Source of the DNA: Candidatus Nitrosopumilus sp.
GTDB lineage: Archaea > Thermoproteota > Nitrososphaeria > Nitrososphaerales > Nitrosopumilaceae
NCBI GenBank assembly: GCA_022758935.1
Contig: JAEMQG010000169.1
Coordinates: forward strand, 1 to 8,266
DNA: 8,266 nucleotides
Direction: 5' to 3'
The translations under genes were made by a program, and so were the position numbers. The notes under the pieces were generated by a model. The model was not told the origin of the DNA and did no database searches. It was given only the letters and a program-made list of their open reading frames with translations. This document shows, in pieces, positions 1 to 5,349 of this stretch; position 1 is the stretch's first letter; every line of letters starts with the position of its first letter.

Positions 1-2
1 CA

Positions 3-83
3 TTTTTGGCAGGCAATACGTTCGGATTTGCCCTGATTGAAGTCATTACATTTTCTTTGCCTGTTCAGACCTTTCCATATTAA
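3..83 (+). CDS. C-terminal end of an unknown protein (cut by left edge)
   Basis: An open frame enters from the left edge and stops at TAA 81-83. The 26 visible residues are hydrophobic and aromatic (they end in PVQTFPY), which would fit the last membrane helix or a beta-rich C-terminus. Both other forward frames close early (TGA at 34-36 and 38-40), so this is the only forward frame that stays open. The family cannot be recognised from so short a tail, and a chance open frame cannot be excluded. Confidence 0.4.
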   Translation, partial: FLAGNTFGFALIEVITFSLPVQTFPY

Positions 84-105
84 TATTAAATTCATGGAGA
101 TTATT

Positions 106-133
106 TTCTAAACCCTATTCTTAAATCCTTAAG
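106..133 (+). promoter_or_regulatory. Promoter block P1 (TTCTAAAC + CTTAAG)
   Basis: TTCTAAAC at 106-113 is followed 22 bases later by ATCCTTAAG, whose palindromic CTTAAG core lies at 128-133. The core begins 28 bases before the ATG at 156, the spacing expected of an archaeal TATA box on a leaderless transcript. The same arrangement recurs at 740, 921 and 1324. TTCTAAAC is too far upstream to be the BRE and may be an activator or regulator site; that last point is inference. Confidence 0.6.
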
Positions 134-155
134 TAAATACAAAATTTAATAAATT

Positions 156-731
156 ATGGATAAAAAGATAATTTTACTCATTTTACTAGTCGCAGTAGCT
201 TCATCAATAGGCACTGTATATTCATTGGGTGGCACAAACGTCATTTTTAGAACTAGTCCTGACGGAATTTCAAGCAATGAGGTAATGAGGATTACCTCTG
301 ATCAGAGAGTGGGAATTGGAACAACAACACCGCAATCAACACTTGATGTCAATGGTGTTATTACCTCTCCAACAATTACTGCAATAAAATGTACTAATTT
401 CAACAGATATGCTGACTTGTCAAATTGTGAAATCCCTTTTAAATTTCTCAATTCTTTAGATCTCAGTAATGCAAACCTCAGTAATGCAAACCTCAGTAAT
501 GCAAACCTCAGTTTATCAAACCTCAGTAATGCAAATCTCAATAATGCAAGTCTTGGCAGTGCAGACCTCAGTGGCGCAACCCTTACCAGTGCAGACCTCA
601 GTAACACATTCCTTCAATTTACAAACTTCGATGGTGCAAATCTAACAGGTATAACATATGCTGGTTGTATTGGATCACCATTAGGAACTCCTAGTGCAGG
701 AACATTACTAGTATGTACACCAATTCCATAA
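156..731 (+). CDS. Exported pentapeptide-repeat protein with tail-fibre-like N-terminal segment
   Basis: 191 residues in three parts. Residues 4-23 form a hydrophobic signal peptide or anchor. Residues 25-70 resemble the beta-rich segment common in phage tail fibres and surface adhesins, recognised by MRITSDQRVGIGT at 44-56 and LDVNG at 63-67. Residues about 103-167 are pentapeptide repeats of the A(D/N)Lxx type (LSNAN, LSGAT and similar), which are known to fold into a right-handed square beta-helix. Cysteines at 79, 91, 171 and 187 flank the helix and could pair outside the cell. The start is well placed behind promoter P1, and a T-rich stretch follows the stop. The function is unknown; a surface or binding role is inferred from the export signal and the adhesin-like segment. 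The gyrase-mimic role of Qnr-type pentapeptide proteins is unlikely for an exported protein. Confidence 0.85.
   Translation: MDKKIILLILLVAVASSIGTVYSLGGTNVIFRTSPDGISSNEVMRITSDQRVGIGTTTPQSTLDVNGVITSPTITAIKCTNFNRYADLSNCEIPFKFLNSLDLSNANLSNANLSNANLSLSNLSNANLNNASLGSADLSGATLTSADLSNTFLQFTNFDGANLTGITYAGCIGSPLGTPSAGTLLVCTPIP
462..656 (+). repeat. 15-bp tandem repeat array encoding pentapeptides (13 units)
   Basis: Thirteen consecutive 15-bp units fill this stretch in phase with the reading frame. The first three (462-506) are identical copies of CTCAGTAATGCAAAC, and the unit at 522-536 differs from them by one base. Later units diverge steadily (for example CTTGGCAGTGCAGAC at 552-566). The gradient suggests recent local expansion at the 5' end on top of an old repeat. 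This is a coding repeat, not a CRISPR array, as it has no spacers. Confidence 0.9.
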
Positions 732-739
732 GTTTATTT

Positions 740-767
740 TTCTAAACTTTATTCCTAAATCCTTAAG
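740..767 (+). promoter_or_regulatory. Promoter block P2
   Basis: TTCTAAAC at 740-747 and CTTAAG at 762-767 are again 22 bases apart, and the stretch between them (ATTCCTAAATC) nearly matches P1. The block begins 8 bases after the stop of the pentapeptide gene. CTTAAG lies 32 bases before the TTG at 794, so it fits a short or leaderless transcript of the next small gene. It overlaps a T-rich run that may also end the preceding transcript. Confidence 0.6.
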
Positions 768-793
768 TTCATTATTCTTGTAAAAATCTGTAA

Positions 794-919
794 TTGGAAG
801 AAATTGAAGAATATCGTGAAGAAATGATTAAGCAAAAAGAAGAATATGAAAAATGGAAAAAGAAACAAGGCGATTCTGATCTTATGTTTAATGATAAAGA
901 CAACAAGGAAAAGGATTAG
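794..919 (+). CDS. Small highly charged protein (41 aa, TTG start)
   Basis: A 41-residue frame starts at TTG. An in-frame TAA lies directly before it (791-793), so it cannot begin earlier; the next possible start is ATG 824. The product is almost all Glu, Lys, Asp and Gln with a single Trp, and residues 2-25 should form one charged helix or coiled coil (EEIEEYREEMIKQKEEYEKW). The tail (residues 26-41) is Asp/Lys-rich and probably disordered. No signal peptide or domain is seen, so it is cytoplasmic. Support comes from promoter P2 at the right distance and from P3 starting one base after its stop. The family is not recognised; a nucleic-acid or chaperone-binding helix is possible but unproven. 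Confidence 0.6.
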   Translation: MEEIEEYREEMIKQKEEYEKWKKKQGDSDLMFNDKDNKEKD

Positions 920-920
920 A

Positions 921-943
921 TTCTAAACTCCAACACGCTTAAG
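921..943 (+). promoter_or_regulatory. Promoter block P3
   Basis: TTCTAAAC at 921-928 is followed by GCTTAAGTT with CTTAAG at 938-943, a tighter spacing of 17 bases. CTTAAG begins exactly 28 bases before the ATG at 966, as in P1. The block starts one base after the preceding stop codon, so these small genes are packed promoter to stop with no spare sequence. Confidence 0.55.
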
Positions 944-965
944 TTCATAGTTGTAATGGAAAAGC

Positions 966-1274
966 ATGGGAAAATCATTGGGTGATTATCTACTTGAACA
1001 ATCTTCTTTGTTAGGCACAGGCAGTGTCAAATGGACACAAAAAAACCCGGCAGATACTGAAAAATCAAAAAAGAAAAAAACAGAGAGAAAAACTTCTCCA
1101 ACAAACATCATTTACACTGATCACACAAAAGTCAAGCCACATGTAGAAAAGATTTTCAAAATTGAAGAGGACACAGATACAGAGCCAAAAAAGGAAAAAA
1201 TAGGTAAAAGATTTCAAACATCTTCTGCATCCACCTTTAAAGTCATACCTGGATTTAGTCGAAAAGGACGATAA
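966..1274 (+). CDS. Small basic, largely disordered protein of unknown function
   Basis: 102 residues. ATG 966 is the only sensible start: an in-frame TAA lies at 954-956, and the ATG at 956 is in another frame that stops within ten codons. The N-terminus (MGKSLGDYLLEQSSLLGTG) could form a short amphipathic helix. Residues 25-45 are rich in Lys, Thr and Glu (KSKKKKTERKT). Residues 46-65 contain a more ordered-looking patch (IIYTDHTKVKPHVEKIFKI), and the C-terminus is again basic (PGFSRKGR). There is no signal peptide, membrane helix or cysteine. The composition suggests a cytoplasmic protein that binds nucleic acid or ribosomes, but no family is recognised. It is expressed from its own promoter P3. 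Confidence 0.75.
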   Translation: MGKSLGDYLLEQSSLLGTGSVKWTQKNPADTEKSKKKKTERKTSPTNIIYTDHTKVKPHVEKIFKIEEDTDTEPKKEKIGKRFQTSSASTFKVIPGFSRKGR

Positions 1275-1323
1275 CTTTAAACAAAAATATCTTTACTTTC
1301 TGATTTGTTTTAGATTAATTAGA

Positions 1324-1349
1324 TTCTAAACTTTTCCTAAATCCTTAAG
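1324..1349 (+). promoter_or_regulatory. Promoter block P4, without a gene at the expected distance
   Basis: TTCTAAAC at 1324-1331 and CTTAAG at 1344-1349 repeat the P1-P3 arrangement. The likeness to P1 continues downstream: both read AATACAAAATTTA after the box. A start codon would be expected near 1372, but only an ATT leading into a 15-codon frame lies there. The block therefore makes a non-coding RNA, or serves the 40-residue frame at 1397 and/or the exported protein at 1527 through a leader, or is a duplicated relic. Confidence 0.55.
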
Positions 1350-1396
1350 CCAATACAAAATTTAGAAACTCATTCTAACAAATCAATCGATCATAA

Positions 1397-1519
1397 ATGT
1401 GTCACAAAAAAGATCGTAGTGTAGTAATTCACAAACTATTATTGTCGCAAAATAATGTTGCATTTTTGATTTCTAACAATGATACACTAAGGCAGTTTTA
1501 TTACCTACATATATTATGA
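1397..1519 (+). CDS. Possible 40-residue ORF between P4 and the exported protein
   Basis: ATG 1397 opens a 40-residue frame (it begins MCHKKDRSVVIHKLLLSQNN) that closes at TGA 1517-1519, seven bases before the next gene's ATG. The product is basic at the N-terminus, then amphipathic, with an aromatic end (QFYYLHIL). It lies 48 bases downstream of the P4 box, so it would need a leader of roughly 25 bases. An operon with the 1527 gene is conceivable. In DNA this AT-rich, a 40-codon frame can arise by chance, and the same stretch may be an untranslated leader or a small RNA. Confidence 0.3.
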   Translation: MCHKKDRSVVIHKLLLSQNNVAFLISNNDTLRQFYYLHIL

Positions 1520-1526
1520 AATTTTA

Positions 1527-1913
1527 ATGAATAAAATAATTCTAGGAATCATTGCATTAGCATTTGTAATGATTCCAACAAGCACAGTATTCGCAAATCA
1601 ACCAAATACAATAACACTTTCCATAACAGATCTGACAAACCACTCAATGACTTTGAATTGGTCAAGTGCCACACTAAAAGAAAAAAATCACTATGTTGAG
1701 ATTCTTGCATGTGGTGGCGTAGGTTGTATTCCAACTGGAACACTAGTTTCATTTACTCATGCAACAACATATTTGTTTGACGGAACAGCACATGAGGGGT
1801 TGCCATCTGGATCTACTTGGGGATTCATAGTAAAAGAGTGTCATAGAACTGGAGTGTTAGCAAATCAGGCTTTGTGTGTAAGCTCCGATATTGGATATGG
1901 AAAAACCCTGTAA
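1527..1913 (+). CDS. Exported small protein with fibronectin-III-like fold and four cysteines
   Basis: 128 residues. Residues 1-23 are a classic signal peptide: basic MNK, a hydrophobic core to about 17, and an A-type cleavage site after VFA, leaving a mature protein of about 105 residues. Residues 28-120 look like an all-beta sandwich: LTNHSMTLNW at 36-45 resembles the B strand with its conserved Trp of fibronectin type III domains, and LPSGSTWGFIVKEC at 92-105 resembles the E-F strand region. Cysteines at 62, 67, 105 and 117 could make two disulphides, fitting an extracellular location. There is no membrane anchor after the signal peptide, so it is probably secreted or held on the S-layer. 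The role is unknown. A run of seven T follows the stop. Confidence 0.8.
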   Translation: MNKIILGIIALAFVMIPTSTVFANQPNTITLSITDLTNHSMTLNWSSATLKEKNHYVEILACGGVGCIPTGTLVSFTHATTYLFDGTAHEGLPSGSTWGFIVKECHRTGVLANQALCVSSDIGYGKTL

Positions 1914-1920
1914 TTTTTTT
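1914..1920 (+). terminator. Poly-T transcription stop
   Basis: Seven consecutive T directly follow the TAA of the exported protein. Archaeal RNA polymerase is known to terminate at such U-rich tracts without a hairpin. Confidence 0.45.
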
Positions 1921-1957
1921 AACCAACCTAAAATAATAGTAATGTAATCAAAAATCA

Positions 1958-2044
1958 ATGGACAGAACTTACAATTCCTTCTGGAGTAACTCATACCCTT
2001 ATCATGAGGTTTTCGTTAATAAGAAACCAGAAACTATACAATAG
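1958..2044 (+). CDS. Possible 28-residue aromatic ORF
   Basis: ATG 1958 opens a 28-residue frame (MDRTYNSFWSNSYPYHEVFV, then a basic tail) that ends at TAG 2042-2044. An AT-rich box, CTAAAATAAT at 1928-1937, lies about 30 bases upstream, as expected for a leaderless gene. The product is rich in Tyr, Phe, Trp, Ser and Asn, which is not what random AT-rich DNA usually yields. It has no known domain. It occupies the otherwise empty 190 bases before the helicase. Confidence 0.3.
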   Translation: MDRTYNSFWSNSYPYHEVFVNKKPETIQ

Positions 2045-2103
2045 CTAATACTTTACTATACGAAAGCATAAAATCAATAAAATCTGACTTTAGTTCAGAG
2101 ATC

Positions 2104-3615
2104 TTGACTTTGGAATACATTGACAAAAAATATGTGCAAAAAAATTCAATTGAAAAAAGAGATTATCAGGTAAATCTTGCAAATCAGGCAATACAAGAAA
2201 ACTGCATTGTGGTATTGCCAACTGGTCTAGGAAAGACTGCTATTGCATTACAAGTAATTGCAGAATATCTATCAAAAGAAAAAGGGGGTGTCTTATTTTT
2301 AGCGCCAACTAGGGTTTTAGTCAACCAGCATTATGAATTCTTAAAACAAAATCTTACCATTGATGATATCTCGCTGATAACCGGAGAAGATCCAATCCAG
2401 AAAAGAACAAAACTTTGGAATAGTAGCGTAATATGTGCAACTCCTGAAATTGCAAAAAATGATTTAGACAGACAAATTGTTTCTCCAGATCAATTCAGTT
2501 TGGTGATATATGATGAAGTTCATAGAACTGTAGGCGATTATGCATATTCGGGAATTGCAGAGAGATTTACAAATTCCAATTTGAGAATTCTTGGAATGAC
2601 TGCAACACTCCCAAGTGAAAAAGACAAAGCTACTGAACTTCTCACCAAACTACGAATTTCAAGTATAGCTGAAAGAACAGAAGACAGTCCTGATGTAAAA
2701 CCCTATACCCAAGAGACAAACACTGAATGGATTATTGTAGAACTTCCACCCGAAATGAAAGCAATTCAAACATTACTGAAATTATCTTTAGATGAACGAT
2801 ATGATACTCTAAGAAAAAATGGGATTAAATTGGCAGAACAACAATCACTATCTGCTTTATTACGAATTAGACAGTTTGTACTGAATCAAAACAGACGATC
2901 TGCAAAACCCCTTTTCACTGCAATTAGAATTCATTATGCCTTGAGTATTTTAGAGGCTCATGGAATAACATCTTTTTTAAGGTTCTGTGAGCGTGCAAAA
3001 ATAAAAAAGGGCGTAGGAGTAAAAGAACTCTTTGAGGTTGATCCTAATTTTACAAGGGCAATACATCTTGCAAAAGACGCACAATCAAAAGGAATAGAAC
3101 ACTCTAAAATTCTAAAACTAAAAGAAATTATAGAATCTGTTCCAGGGAAAGCTCTGATATTTACGAGCTATCGTGATTCCGTAGATGTAATTTTTAACAA
3201 ATTAACTGAAATGGGAATCTCTGCTGGAATACTGATTGGAAAATCTGGAGAGACTGGATTAAAACAAAAAAAGCAAATCGAAACAGTGCAGAACTTCCGT
3301 GATGGACTCTTTAGAGTGATGGTTGCAACCCGTGTGGGAGAGGAAGGATTGGATATTTCTGAAGTAAATCAAGTTATTTTTTATGATAATGTTCCAAGCT
3401 CAATTCGGTATGTTCAAAGAAGAGGCAGAACTGGAAGAAAAGATACTGGTAAATTAGTTGTGCTTATTGCAAAAAATACTATAGATGAGACCTATTATTG
3501 GATTGGAAAAAGAAAGATGACTGCTGCAAAATCAATGGGTGAAAAGATGACAAAAGTACTGCAACAAAATCAAGAAATTGAATCACAAAAAACAGGATTA
3601 GATGTGTTTCTCTAG
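2104..3615 (+). CDS. hef: Hef/MPH1-type superfamily 2 DNA helicase, no nuclease domain
   Basis: A 503-residue ATP-dependent helicase of the archaeal Hef / eukaryotic FANCM-Mph1 group, expected to remodel stalled forks and branched DNA. Motifs in order: Walker A PTGLGKTA at 39-46; DEVH box at 137-140; TAT (motif III) at 166-168; a helical insertion about 200-330, typical of Hef; motif IV around LIFTSYRD at 351-358; motif V VATRVGEEGLDI at 407-418; motif VI QRRGRTGR at 438-445. Euryarchaeal Hef continues into an XPF-like nuclease and HhH domain; here the chain ends about 55 residues after motif VI. The last residues, KTGLDVFL, resemble a PCNA-interacting peptide. The start is TTG 2104 or TTG 2110, six bases later; no ATG is available nearby. 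The AT-rich GCATAAAAT at 2066-2074 may be the promoter. Confidence 0.92.
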   Translation: MTLEYIDKKYVQKNSIEKRDYQVNLANQAIQENCIVVLPTGLGKTAIALQVIAEYLSKEKGGVLFLAPTRVLVNQHYEFLKQNLTIDDISLITGEDPIQKRTKLWNSSVICATPEIAKNDLDRQIVSPDQFSLVIYDEVHRTVGDYAYSGIAERFTNSNLRILGMTATLPSEKDKATELLTKLRISSIAERTEDSPDVKPYTQETNTEWIIVELPPEMKAIQTLLKLSLDERYDTLRKNGIKLAEQQSLSALLRIRQFVLNQNRRSAKPLFTAIRIHYALSILEAHGITSFLRFCERAKIKKGVGVKELFEVDPNFTRAIHLAKDAQSKGIEHSKILKLKEIIESVPGKALIFTSYRDSVDVIFNKLTEMGISAGILIGKSGETGLKQKKQIETVQNFRDGLFRVMVATRVGEEGLDISEVNQVIFYDNVPSSIRYVQRRGRTGRKDTGKLVVLIAKNTIDETYYWIGKRKMTAAKSMGEKMTKVLQQNQEIESQKTGLDVFL

Positions 3616-3676
3616 TTCTGAAAAAATACATGTCATTAATTTTGATAATTTAGGCATAGAAAATTATCAGAAATCT

Positions 3677-3684
3677 CTAAAATA
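3677..3684 (+). promoter_or_regulatory. TATA-like box of the 53-residue gene
   Basis: CTAAAATA sits 28 to 21 bases before the TTG at 3705, the spacing expected for a leaderless archaeal transcript. Confidence 0.4.
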
Positions 3685-3704
3685 CCATATGTCCAAATAT
3701 TGTA

Positions 3705-3866
3705 TTGCCCTCAAAACGCATTGATTCCTTAAAATCAAAAGGAATTCAAGATTTACTTAAAAAAGAAAAAGAACTTCACAAAGAGATTCGTAAAGATTAC
3801 AAAAAAATCAGTGAAAAAATAAACCTCGATTTTGATCAGATGCAAAAATCAAAAACTAGACAATAA
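3705..3866 (+). CDS. Small coiled-coil protein (53 aa, TTG start)
   Basis: A 53-residue frame starting at TTG and ending at TAA 3864-3866. An in-frame TAA at 3678-3680 limits the start, and no ATG lies between. Residues 7-48 read as one long, very basic and acidic helix (SLKSKGIQDLLKKEKELHKE and on) with hydrophobic residues at heptad-like spacing (I14, L17, L18, L24, I28, I35, I39), so a coiled coil is likely. There is no signal peptide or cysteine. It begins about 90 bases after the helicase and faces the parvulin gene with a 21-base gap. The coherent helical pattern and the upstream TATA box argue for a real gene; its function is unknown. Confidence 0.6.
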   Translation: MPSKRIDSLKSKGIQDLLKKEKELHKEIRKDYKKISEKINLDFDQMQKSKTRQ

Positions 3867-3887
3867 AATCTCATTCTTTTTGTTGTT

Positions 3888-4166
3888 CTATCCTAATCTT
3901 TTGATTATGTGATACCCAAACTCTGATTTAATTGGCTCAGACATTTCTCCAATTTGCAATCTGAAAGCAGCATCTTCAAATGGTTTTACCATCATTCCTT
4001 TTGTAAAATATCCCAAATTTCCATCTTTTTTTGCACTGCCTGTATCAATTGACAATTCTTTCGCTAATTTTCCAAACTTTTCTCCATTTTTGAGGCGCTC
4101 ATAAATTGCTATTGCCTCACTTTGTTTTTGTACTAAAATATGTGAGCATTTTATTTTATTTGACAT
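3888..4166 (-). CDS. Single-domain parvulin-type peptidyl-prolyl isomerase
   Basis: 92 residues, the full length of a minimal parvulin (PpiC/rotamase domain), which catalyses cis-trans isomerisation of Xaa-Pro bonds. The signature is complete: CSHILV at 7-12 with H9, a central Asp at 41, [11 protein letters not shown] at 49-59 (substrate pocket Met), PFEDAAF at 62-68 (pocket Phe), and FGYHIIKR at 83-90 with the second conserved His, H86. There is no signal peptide, WW domain or membrane helix. This is the architecture of the thaumarchaeal proteins known as NmPin (Nitrosopumilus) and CsPinA (Cenarchaeum), and such stand-alone parvulins are otherwise uncommon in archaea. The ATG at 4164-4166 gives the expected N-terminus. 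A TAAATA box on the minus strand at 4195-4200 lies about 30 bases upstream. Confidence 0.95.
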   Translation of the reverse strand: MSNKIKCSHILVQKQSEAIAIYERLKNGEKFGKLAKELSIDTGSAKKDGNLGYFTKGMMVKPFEDAAFRLQIGEMSEPIKSEFGYHIIKRLG

Positions 4167-4402
4167 CTATGTTTTATAATTATTTTTGTCTCTTTATTTA
4201 TCTTATTTCTTTTTATTGTAATTCAAATTGCACTGAGAATATACAGTGTTGAGTAATATCAAGAGTTCTAGAATGAATATTAATGGAAATTATAAGAAAA
4301 ATCGATAAATTTGAACCTATGATACAAAATAAAAAAATTTTCTCATTTAAACAACAATTTTACGAATGCGTGTAGTTTGCTAAAAAAATATCATATAGTG
4401 GA

Positions 4403-4434
4403 TTGGATATATAAGAAAAAATAATGATATCCAA
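4403..4434. repeat. 8-bp inverted repeat with 16-base loop
   Basis: TTGGATAT at 4403-4410 is perfectly complementary to ATATCCAA at 4427-4434. The A-rich loop holds 16 bases. It could form a small hairpin or act as an operator, but it is short and lies in AT-rich DNA, so chance is a fair alternative. Confidence 0.3.
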
Positions 4435-4725
4435 CGGATCTGTTGCCATACTGGAAACAATGAGAAATCAATAACTCAAAAATAATTCAATTATGTGATT
4501 ATTAAAAAACCACTATCTGTTTTAAAATATATTAAAAATCATGCTCAATATATTCCTGATTCTATAGATATTTTATCTTAAGTTATAATATGTATGCTTG
4601 TTCTTAATTTGGATTGCCGTTTAAATTTAATATACACTTCATGATGATGTTGAAACTTATTATTGTATAGTTTCATACGAGCAATACCGAAATTTTTGTA
4701 CATTACTCATAATACAAGAATGTAA

Positions 4726-4848
4726 AATAATCAAACAACCACACAAGAGAACCTCGATGAAATACAAAAAACGCTAGATATGGCATATAAAAAAGATACC
4801 TGTTACATTTGCAACTATCCAAAAACTATTTTTTATGACTTTCTTTGA
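4726..4848 (+). pseudogene. Possible remnant of a degraded gene with a CxxC motif
   Basis: An open frame without an initial start codon runs between TAA 4723-4725 and TGA 4846-4848. Its text looks protein-like: ENLDEIQKTLDMAYKKD followed by TCYICNYPKTIFYDFL. The CYIC pair would suit a zinc or redox site. Just before it ends, the +1 frame opens with ATG 4835 and continues for 17 codons (MTFFERDLKLFFKLYL), as if one frameshift had split a longer helix. An internal ATG exists at 4780. The parent family is not recognised, and coincidence in AT-rich DNA is quite possible. Confidence 0.25.
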
Positions 4849-4938
4849 GCGTGATCTTAAATTGTTTTTTAAATTATACTTGTAGTTTGTTCAAATACGC
4901 ATACAAGTTTTTATGAACTCTTGCATCTTTTCTATATT

Positions 4939-5304
4939 ATGAAAATACTTCATATTGAAGATGTTCCTGAAATTAGTGATATCTATTCGGATATTTTAAA
5001 AACAAATAACCATGATTTTAAAAGTGCGATTGATGGAAAACTAGGTCTTGAACTTGTATTGAAAAATCACTACGATATTATTATACTTGACATGTGTATG
5101 CCAAACTACAGCGGACTTGATTTTCTTTTGGATTTAAAAGATAGAAAATCATCTGAAATTGAAAAGGTTATTGTTGTAAGCTCACTTAAACTAGATGAAT
5201 ATCAAACTCGATATCTCGAAGAACTTGGTGTTCGGTCAATACAACAAAAGCCTATTTCAATTCAAAATCTTTTATCAGAAATTGAGGCTCAAATTACACC
5301 TTAG
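4939..5304 (+). CDS. Stand-alone response-regulator receiver domain (CheY-like)
   Basis: A 121-residue receiver domain with nothing attached. The start is ATG 4939 (MKILHIEDVPE), because receiver domains begin with this first beta strand; the frame is open six codons further, to a TTG at 4921, but those residues add nothing to the fold. The active site is intact: acidic pair E7-D8, phospho-acceptor D51 in ILDMCMPNYSG at 49-59, Ser at 81-82 after the fourth strand, and K104 in the KP motif. It would take phosphate from a histidine kinase and act by protein contact, as it has no DNA-binding or enzymatic output domain. No kinase lies in the window, so its partner must be encoded elsewhere. Orphan receivers of this kind are frequent in thaumarchaea. 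Confidence 0.93.
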   Translation: MKILHIEDVPEISDIYSDILKTNNHDFKSAIDGKLGLELVLKNHYDIIILDMCMPNYSGLDFLLDLKDRKSSEIEKVIVVSSLKLDEYQTRYLEELGVRSIQQKPISIQNLLSEIEAQITP

Positions 5305-5338
5305 GTTTTCATACTTTTGAATTTTTTAATTTGTTTTT
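5305..5338 (+). terminator. T-rich termination region after the response regulator
   Basis: Repeated T runs (5306-5309, 5315-5318, 5322-5327, 5334-5338) directly follow the TAG, consistent with U-tract termination in archaea. The stretch also separates two convergent genes. Confidence 0.45.
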
Positions 5339-5349
5339 AGTATTATCAC

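Larger units (their letters stand above)
4167..4938. other. 770-base stretch without a convincing gene
   Basis: This very AT-rich region separates the parvulin from the response regulator. It contains only short frames: 30 codons at 4283-4375 (+), 28 at 4495-4581 (+, GTG) and 32 at 4578-4676 (-), none with a recognisable fold or a clear promoter. An 8-bp inverted repeat lies at 4403-4434, and a startless frame with a C-x-x-C motif at 4726-4848. No tRNA, rRNA or C/D-box RNA could be recognised. It may be regulatory, may hold an unrecognised RNA, or may be the remains of decayed genes. Confidence 0.5.

Noticed and set aside
302..607. 101-residue frame on the minus strand, rich in Leu, Arg and Phe repeats
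   Set aside because: It is the mirror image of the pentapeptide-coding repeats; its periodicity comes entirely from the 15-bp units on the plus strand.
462..656. Tandem repeats as a possible CRISPR array
   Set aside because: The units are 15 bp, directly adjacent, in phase with the reading frame and have no spacers.
1549..1752. 67-residue minus-strand frame
   Set aside because: It lies inside the exported-protein gene, which has a clear signal peptide and strand pattern; the antisense text has no plausible domain.
4641..4670. ATGATGA as a box C of a C/D-type guide RNA
   Set aside because: No CUGA box D follows at a suitable distance and no flanking stem is visible.
4921..4938. TTG 4921 as the start of the response regulator
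   Set aside because: It would add six residues before the first beta strand of the receiver fold; ATG 4939 begins exactly where the domain does.
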